Origin: JAPUDQ01 sp964462335
GTDB taxonomy: Bacteria > Patescibacteriota > Saccharimonadia > Saccharimonadales > Saccharimonadaceae
Direction of reading: 5' to 3'
NCBI GenBank assembly: GCA_964462335.1
Contig: CAYWYG010000028.1
Coordinates: forward strand, 1 to 10,338
DNA length: 10,338 nt
Shown piece by piece: positions 5,866-10,338 of this stretch (its first letter is position 1; the number at the start of each line of letters is the position of its first letter). The notes beneath the pieces are model-generated. The model did not search any database, had not been told where the DNA came from, and saw nothing but the letters and a program-made list of their open reading frames with translations. The position numbers and the translations under genes were made by a program.

Positions 5866-6438
5866 CTATTTAACTGTTTTTACTTCAACGATGAACGCGA
5901 GCGGACCAGCAGGACGACCTAGCTGAGCGGCATTTTCGCCATACGCCTGAGCGGTCGGTATGGTCAGCTTGACGATCGCGCCCTCTTTTTGTCCTGTCAG
6001 ACCCTTCGTCCAGCCTTCGATCACACCATTGAGTGGGAACTCAATCGGCGTCGTCGTCCCATCGACATTGGTGCTATCAAATATCTTGCCATCACTTGTC
6101 CAGCCGAAATAATTGGCATTGATCGTCGAATTGCCTGCCAGTTCCTTGCCTGTGCCCGGCACCAGTTCCTCGACTCGCAATTCTGTCACGCCAGCTGCAT
6201 CAAATGCAGAAGCACTGTAACCGTCCAATGGACGCAATTTTGCTTTGCGTTCCTCGGCAGCTTTTTGCGCATCAGCCACTTGTTTTTCGTAATCGATCTC
6301 TGCTTGCGACTTCACTGGTGTATTTGCAGCGGGCAGCATAAACAGGAAAAATGACCCTAGTGTACCGATGATCATGACGACCGCAATCACCCAAATCCCC
6401 ATGCGCTGCGATGTGGTCGTCGAAAGTTCTGACGCCAT
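5866..6438 (-). CDS. Membrane-anchored FKBP-type peptidyl-prolyl isomerase
   Basis: Predicted to catalyse cis-trans isomerisation of peptidyl-proline bonds outside the cytoplasmic membrane, as a folding helper for exported proteins. It has 190 residues. A single hydrophobic segment spans about residues 14-35 after a short polar N-terminus. A charged, Ala-rich helical linker covers about 42-70 (AEIDYEKQVADAQKAAEERK), and the FKBP domain about 86-190. Family positions in that domain include Tyr110, Phe120-Asp121 (GKIFDST), V139-I140-x-x-W143 (NGVIEGW), GQKEG, and Tyr166 in AYGEN. There is no cleavage site or lipobox, so the segment looks like a signal anchor with the domain outside. I chose the ATG at 6438 because AGGAGG sits 6 nt upstream; the longer frame from 6465 adds nine residues that overlap the ribosome site. 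It lies between an ABC exporter and a thiol-redox gene. Confidence 0.93.
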   Translation of the reverse strand: MASELSTTTSQRMGIWVIAVVMIIGTLGSFFLFMLPAANTPVKSQAEIDYEKQVADAQKAAEERKAKLRPLDGYSASAFDAAGVTELRVEELVPGTGKELAGNSTINANYFGWTSDGKIFDSTNVDGTTTPIEFPLNGVIEGWTKGLTGQKEGAIVKLTIPTAQAYGENAAQLGRPAGPLAFIVEVKTVK

Positions 6439-6444
6439 ATATAT

Positions 6445-6502
6445 CCTCCTCAATATTTGATACAACTCATAGTATTATAGTGATATTTATAGCCAGAAAC
6501 AA
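6445..6502 (-). promoter_or_regulatory. fkbp promoter and Shine-Dalgarno
   Basis: Minus strand: TTGTTT at 6497-6502, a 17-bp spacer, TATAAT at 6474-6479 (one base beyond the spacer), then AGGAGG at 6445-6450 six nt before the ATG at 6438. The predicted leader is about 29 nt. This is the most complete sigma-70-like promoter in the window. It lies in the 73-bp gap after the ABC exporter stop. Confidence 0.7.
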
Positions 6503-6511
6503 CGACGAAAC

Positions 6512-8293
6512 TTAGACATCTATCTCGAACTGTTTGAGCTTCTTCTTGGCAGCTTCGCTTGCACCTGTCTGTAACTGTAGAAGCTGCGCATATATTCCAT
6601 CTGTCTTTGCAAGCTGACGAGGTGTACCGACTTCATCTATCCGACCGTTTTTGATCGTGACGATACGGTCGACGTGCGCAATTGTGCTGAGGCGGTGTGC
6701 GATGATGATCGTCGTGCGGCCTTTCATGAGTCGATCCAGTGCTTCTTGGACAAGTTTCTCCGCACGGCTATCGAGACTACTCGTCGCCTCATCGAGTATC
6801 AGGATGGGCGCGTCTTTGAGGATGGCGCGCGCGATCGCGATGCGCTGCTTTTGGCCGCCACTGAGTTTGAGACCGCGCTCACCGATCTCGGTATCAAACC
6901 GATTTTCTAGTTTGTCGACAAAATCCAGTGCGTTCGCCGCACGCGCCGCATCTTCGATATCACGTTCGGTCGCATGCGGATTGGCATAGGCGATGTTTTC
7001 GCGGATCGTCCCGCTAAAAAGTGCCGGGTCTTGAAACACTACTGCGATATGTTCGCGCAGACTCGTCTGCCTGACGCTGTGGATCGGCGTACCGTCGATC
7101 GTGATCGTACCCACTTGCGGATCATACAGCCTGAGAAGCAGACTTGTCAGTGTCGTCTTGCCCTCACCACTCTCGCCGACTAGCGCGACCTTTTCACCAG
7201 GACGCACTTGAAACGATACCTCGTGTAGCACCTGGTCACCTTTGTCATAGCCAAACGACACATTGTCATAGACCACCAGTCCTTTCGACACCTCGAGCGC
7301 CGGCGCATGATCTTTGTCGGCGATGCTTGGTTCCATCTCCATAACTTTGAAATAATCTTTGCTACCTGCGATGGCTTTTTGCGTATTGTCGACGATGAAA
7401 CTCATGTTGAAGATCGGGAAACGCATCATATTGATGAGCTGTATCAGAAGCACCATCTCGCCGATCGTAAAATGTGCGTTCGCAGTATTGACGAAGAGAT
7501 AGGCGAAGATCGCAAAGAAGATGACATTGAGCACAAGTCGGCGCGCGATGTCCATGTTATGCCAGTAGCGCGATTGTTTGTGGGTAATGCTGACTGTCTC
7601 CTGAAACTTCCGTTCAAAATGTCGAAATTCGAGGTTCTCTTGGATAAAACTTTTGACCACGCGGATCTGTGCGATCACTTCGGCAAATCGCCCGCTCGCG
7701 ACATCGGTTGCGTGATTTTTCTGGTCCTGCCAGTGCTGCCATTTCTTGCTCGTGAGTGCCGTCAGCCACATGAAAGTCGGATAGAGTATGAGGAGCAACA
7801 GCGCCAACTGCCAGCTATAGATACAGACGATGACGAGCGTCAGTACCATCGTGAGATACATCTGGAAAAAGTTGTTTGCAAACATATTGGCAAACTGCGT
7901 CACCTCAAAAATCGTACGATTGAGACGATTTATGATCGTACCTGTCAGTTCGGTGTCGTAGTAACTCTGAGGCAGCTTGAGCAGATGAGTATAGTAGCGT
8001 TCACTGAGTTGTTTTTTGAGTTTCGCGCTCATGACATCGCCGAGGTACCCGCCCCAGTTGGTGAAAAGTGTATTGGCGACATCGGCAGCAAAGAGCCACA
8101 CGGCGATCCACAGTGCACCACTGACGTCAGCGTTGCCCGACTGGATAGAGTGTACGATGAGGTCAGTTGCCGCCTTGATCAAAAATGGCGTCGCGAGCGC
8201 CGTCACGCTCATGAGGATAGAAAATGTAATGATGCCGAGATAATACGGCCACAAATTGCGCGCATAGCCCAGGACTCGAAAGAGGATATTCAT
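6512..8293 (-). CDS. ABC exporter half-transporter (fused permease and ATPase)
   Basis: Type IV (MsbA/multidrug-like) exporter half-molecule that should dimerise and use ATP to move a substrate, often lipid, drug or peptide, outward. Length 593 is standard. The membrane domain has six likely segments at about 17-40, 58-80, 140-159, 161-180, 253-270 and 277-291. The ATPase keeps every motif: Walker A G373-ESGEGK-T381 with Lys379, Q-loop VVFQDP, signature LSGGQ at 477-481, Walker B ILILDE with Glu502, and the H-loop His533 (IIAHRLST). The Walker A Glu377, where Ser or Ala is commoner, is a mild oddity. No second half-transporter is adjacent, so a homodimer is likely. The substrate cannot be predicted. 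The start has no Shine-Dalgarno but follows an extended -10 box. Confidence 0.95.
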   Translation of the reverse strand: MNILFRVLGYARNLWPYYLGIITFSILMSVTALATPFLIKAATDLIVHSIQSGNADVSGALWIAVWLFAADVANTLFTNWGGYLGDVMSAKLKKQLSERYYTHLLKLPQSYYDTELTGTIINRLNRTIFEVTQFANMFANNFFQMYLTMVLTLVIVCIYSWQLALLLLILYPTFMWLTALTSKKWQHWQDQKNHATDVASGRFAEVIAQIRVVKSFIQENLEFRHFERKFQETVSITHKQSRYWHNMDIARRLVLNVIFFAIFAYLFVNTANAHFTIGEMVLLIQLINMMRFPIFNMSFIVDNTQKAIAGSKDYFKVMEMEPSIADKDHAPALEVSKGLVVYDNVSFGYDKGDQVLHEVSFQVRPGEKVALVGESGEGKTTLTSLLLRLYDPQVGTITIDGTPIHSVRQTSLREHIAVVFQDPALFSGTIRENIAYANPHATERDIEDAARAANALDFVDKLENRFDTEIGERGLKLSGGQKQRIAIARAILKDAPILILDEATSSLDSRAEKLVQEALDRLMKGRTTIIIAHRLSTIAHVDRIVTIKNGRIDEVGTPRQLAKTDGIYAQLLQLQTGASEAAKKKLKQFEIDV

Positions 8294-8301
8294 ATCTATG
8301 T

Positions 8302-8310
8302 ATTATGGCA
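8302..8310 (-). promoter_or_regulatory. Extended -10 promoter of the ABC exporter, leaderless
   Basis: Minus strand TGCCATAAT (hexamer CATAAT at 8302-8307, TG at 8309-8310). Eight nt separate the box from the ATG at 8293, so the message would start at, or one base before, the start codon. No Shine-Dalgarno exists in the 40-bp gap after the upstream gene. The design matches the rel and gdpd promoters. Confidence 0.55.
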
Positions 8311-8333
8311 CAGCTCAGCCCGCTCGGATAGAC

Positions 8334-9131
8334 TCAGCGACGCCGGCGTGAACGTTTCATGATGCCTAATATGACGAGAGCATTCACAAATTCTTGAAGA
8401 TGTGTTTCATCGATCTCTCTTTCGCACACTCTTTTTATTTTACTCATAGCCTCCAGCTCTGCGGGTGTATCGCCCACAAGAACTAATTGCTGCGTATCTT
8501 CATCATTATGCCCTACCGGGTAACAAGTATCGTCATAATAATACCCAAAGGTGAGTTCTTGCCTGGGCGGCTTTCCGGATGTGATATATAACGTCCGATC
8601 AACATAAAAGAGAATATTTTGTTGATAGATACGCTCTTGAATCGATGTGTCGTCACCCTCTTCTAAAGCATCTTGTTGCGCATGAGCGAGTAACGCGTCT
8701 GGGAAGCTTCCAGATACGACATCTTCGTGATCATATATAGCTGTGTCTGGATCACCTGATAGTGAATCATCAAGTAAATCTGCGGCAAGCCCTGATGCAA
8801 CAACTGCAGGCCAATGAGCAATCAATTCTTCATCCGTAAGAGAATTTTGCTCGAGAATAGTTATTTCCGTCTCCCATTCTGCACCCCGCCCTTCAATTAA
8901 CACCGCGTAATACGTATTACAGCCGTCTTTGCCCCTTACTTCTGCTGATCGAGATATATAGTAGCCCGTGCCTCGTAGTCTTGCTCTACCGTCATGCTTG
9001 AGTAGCTCGTCGATAGCAGGCAGCATTGTCACTTCAACAAATTGCCTGCTATCACGTGCCGTATAGATACCTGTAGCTTCTTTTAAAGCCCGAAACTTCA
9101 ATTCAGCAGGTGACGTATGATCTTTATCCAT
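8334..9131 (-). CDS. Uncharacterised acidic protein
   Basis: I do not recognise a family. The 265-residue protein has no signal peptide and no membrane segment, so it is probably cytoplasmic. It is strongly acidic through the middle, with runs such as DDSLSGDPDTAIYDHEDV and EEGDDTS, and ends in a basic tail RSRRRR. The N-terminus (SPAELKFRALKEATG) and C-terminus (TPAELEAMSKIKRV, then a helix HLQEFVNALVILGIM) look helical; the centre has aromatic, strand-like stretches (LYITSG, ELTFGYYYDD). Three Cys are scattered, with no zinc-like pairing. It starts 8 nt after the stop of the Ig-repeat gene with no Shine-Dalgarno or clear promoter, which suggests one transcript and coupled translation. It ends in TGA, supporting the standard code. 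The bases look more A+T-rich and less CG-dinucleotide-rich than in neighbouring genes, so recent acquisition is possible. Confidence 0.8.
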   Translation of the reverse strand: MDKDHTSPAELKFRALKEATGIYTARDSRQFVEVTMLPAIDELLKHDGRARLRGTGYYISRSAEVRGKDGCNTYYAVLIEGRGAEWETEITILEQNSLTDEELIAHWPAVVASGLAADLLDDSLSGDPDTAIYDHEDVVSGSFPDALLAHAQQDALEEGDDTSIQERIYQQNILFYVDRTLYITSGKPPRQELTFGYYYDDTCYPVGHNDEDTQQLVLVGDTPAELEAMSKIKRVCEREIDETHLQEFVNALVILGIMKRSRRRR

Positions 9132-9139
9132 AAAACAGC

Positions 9140-10338
9140 TTAATTTATCTTTATATTACCGCGCTGTATTGGTAATGGACCGAGTGACATATCAGGTGAG
9201 ATGAAGAGTGTTGAGAATGGCTGGTAAATCGAAAGCCCGAAGGAGTCAGCAGCCGTCTCACCGATACGTGCTCCATCGACTGCTTCGACGATGACCGTCA
9301 CGCTTTGTATGGTTGCATCGGTTTTGAGCGTGGCCGCGGCCTGGAACGTCGCGAGAGAATTGTTGGCGCTACTCGTCGTCAGCCACTTGATCGATGTCGC
9401 GTTGAGATCAAATGTGTGACAATTCGCCGCAGTCGGTTTGTTACAATTTGTGCCTGTCTTGTAGCTCAATTGCAAATCACTTTGTTTGGCAATCGCACCA
9501 TCTTTGTCGTATCTCACACTAAACCCAAATCTTGCAAGTGTCGGCTGAGTGATCCACGGAAGATTTACGCCATAACCAGGCTCGATCATAATCGTTTTTT
9601 GACCGCGCACTTTGATACCCGATGTCGGATCATAGACGACGAGATAGCCTATGTTCGGCACACTCCAATTACCTGCAATATCCTGTGTACGCACAGAAAT
9701 TTTATACACGCCAGTCACAAAATCTGTCGTATGGACGACTTGAGCGATGCCGTTAGCGATAGCCATACGTGCTCCATTACCTTGACCTGGATCGACATCG
9801 CCGATGAAATATTCTGCTCGTGCTATACCCGAACGCGTATCGCTCACCGGCACACTTAGCTGCGATGTCTCAGTTGTTTTCTTAGGATTCAGCGACCATG
9901 AAAGATCGCCTACTATAGGCACCGTCACATCAATCTTGAGTACGATAGTCCCATTTGCGCAGTTATCCGCGTGATCACATACTCGTGCTGATGTATACTC
10001 GTGTACACCCTCCATCGATGCAGTCGTATCAGTAGGTTGAGTGATCGTGGCGTCGAGATTATCCATGACATCCCACGTGATAATTGTCTCGTGATTACGC
10101 CATGCATCGAGCGGCTGACCATCGGCGATTATCGGCGTAACGCTTGGAGCAGTTTTATCGATCTTGAGCGCTACTTCACCTGTCGCGCAGTTACCTGCAC
10201 TATCGCATACTTGATCGCTCCGATAGATATGCTCACCCTCTTGTGAAGCGATGGTTGTGGTAGGCGCTACGATAGTCTCGCCGCTATCGTCACTTACTTG
10301 CCACGTGATGGTCGCATCGTGATTGAGCCACACATTCG
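9140..10338 (-). CDS. Secreted-type Ig-like repeat protein, 5' end cut by window
   Basis: About 399 C-terminal residues are visible; the N-terminus, and any signal peptide, lies off the right edge, so the GTG at 10333 is not a real start. Two adjacent 76-residue repeats come first, each running from WxNH through ITWxV, PTxT, EGxHxY, VCDxAxNCA to LKIDxTxP. This resembles bacterial Ig-like/HYR-type modules that end in DAGN-type and KIDKTAP motifs. Each repeat carries a Cys pair (CDSAGNC, CDHADNC) that may form a disulfide, pointing to a location outside the cytoplasm. A different beta-rich region follows (SGIARAEYFIG, VYKISVRTQDIAGNWS), then a domain with another Cys pair (TNCNKPTAANC). The end, PLPIQRGNIKIN, has no sortase motif or membrane anchor. 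Adhesion or surface display is a guess. The unknown gene follows 8 nt downstream. Confidence 0.85.
   Translation of the reverse strand, partial: NVWLNHDATITWQVSDDSGETIVAPTTTIASQEGEHIYRSDQVCDSAGNCATGEVALKIDKTAPSVTPIIADGQPLDAWRNHETIITWDVMDNLDATITQPTDTTASMEGVHEYTSARVCDHADNCANGTIVLKIDVTVPIVGDLSWSLNPKKTTETSQLSVPVSDTRSGIARAEYFIGDVDPGQGNGARMAIANGIAQVVHTTDFVTGVYKISVRTQDIAGNWSVPNIGYLVVYDPTSGIKVRGQKTIMIEPGYGVNLPWITQPTLARFGFSVRYDKDGAIAKQSDLQLSYKTGTNCNKPTAANCHTFDLNATSIKWLTTSSANNSLATFQAAATLKTDATIQSVTVIVEAVDGARIGETAADSFGLSIYQPFSTLFISPDMSLGPLPIQRGNIKIN
9883..10338 (-). repeat. Two tandem 228-bp Ig-like coding units
   Basis: The Asn codon of the NH(D/E) motif recurs exactly 228 bp apart (10322-10324 and 10094-10096), giving units at 10111-10338 and 9883-10110. 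Over the first 60 residues the two units share 33 identical positions, including both Cys. The last ~16 residues of the second unit diverge into the next domain. More copies may lie beyond the right edge. Confidence 0.75.

Noticed and set aside
6439..6465. Nine-residue longer FKBP start
   Set aside because: It overlaps the AGGAGG site that serves the ATG at 6438 and lies at the predicted transcription start.
8334..8336. Possibility that TGA is recoded (as in Gracilibacteria/SR1)
   Set aside because: TGA ends this gene cleanly after a basic tail, and no in-frame TGA interrupts the recognised genes; the standard code explains everything.
7307..8362. 351-codon open frame on the plus strand
   Set aside because: It lies wholly opposite the ABC exporter, whose motifs are complete. 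The translation has no recognisable motif and no start signal, so it is a shadow of codon bias.
9305..9859. 184-codon open frame on the plus strand
   Set aside because: It is antisense to the Ig-repeat gene, whose repeat structure and Cys pattern show which strand is coding.

Overview
The window looks like a chromosomal stretch from a small-genome bacterium using the standard genetic code (TAA, TAG and TGA all end genes here), with about half G+C, short intergenic gaps and almost every gene carrying its own promoter. A Rel enzyme cut down to its catalytic and TGS parts, a membrane-anchored FKBP protein, and a mixture of leaderless and Shine-Dalgarno-led genes fit a Patescibacteria/CPR lineage, perhaps Saccharibacteria. 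That assignment is inference from general character; no taxonomic marker such as rRNA is present.

Layout. The left edge holds the type I GAPDH gene on the minus strand, cut at its 3' end. It diverges from a plus-strand bifunctional-type (p)ppGpp synthetase/hydrolase. A perfect 20-bp palindrome sits between the two promoters. Convergent to rel is a minus-strand pair, family I inorganic pyrophosphatase then a Nudix hydrolase. Divergent from ppa is a plus-strand cytoplasmic glycerophosphodiester phosphodiesterase. The rest is all minus strand. In transcription order from the right edge it runs: a secreted-type protein with Cys-bearing Ig-like repeats (5' end off the window), an unrecognised acidic protein, an ABC exporter half-transporter, a membrane-anchored FKBP isomerase, a glutaredoxin-like protein and thioredoxin reductase.

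How the genes fit together. Rel, PPase and Nudix all deal with pyrophosphate or nucleotide phosphate chemistry. TrxB and the glutaredoxin-like protein form a plausible thiol-redox pair. The FKBP, ABC exporter and Ig-repeat protein act at or outside the membrane. GAPDH is glycolytic.

The most interesting signals are non-coding. (1) Three genes (rel, gdpd, the ABC exporter) have a TGn-extended -10 box ending only 6-8 nt before the start codon and no Shine-Dalgarno, so they are probably leaderless. Four others (gap, ppa, grx, fkbp) have clear Shine-Dalgarno sites and -10 boxes 25-50 nt upstream. (2) Two intergenic regions just downstream of minus-strand genes hold inverted arrays of degenerate 7-bp units that can fold into long hairpins; in the better one the mismatches become G-U pairs only in the trxB transcript. 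(3) The gap/rel palindrome lies outside both predicted transcripts, so it looks like a shared operator. I saw no tRNA, rRNA, CRISPR array, insertion sequence or clear integrated element.
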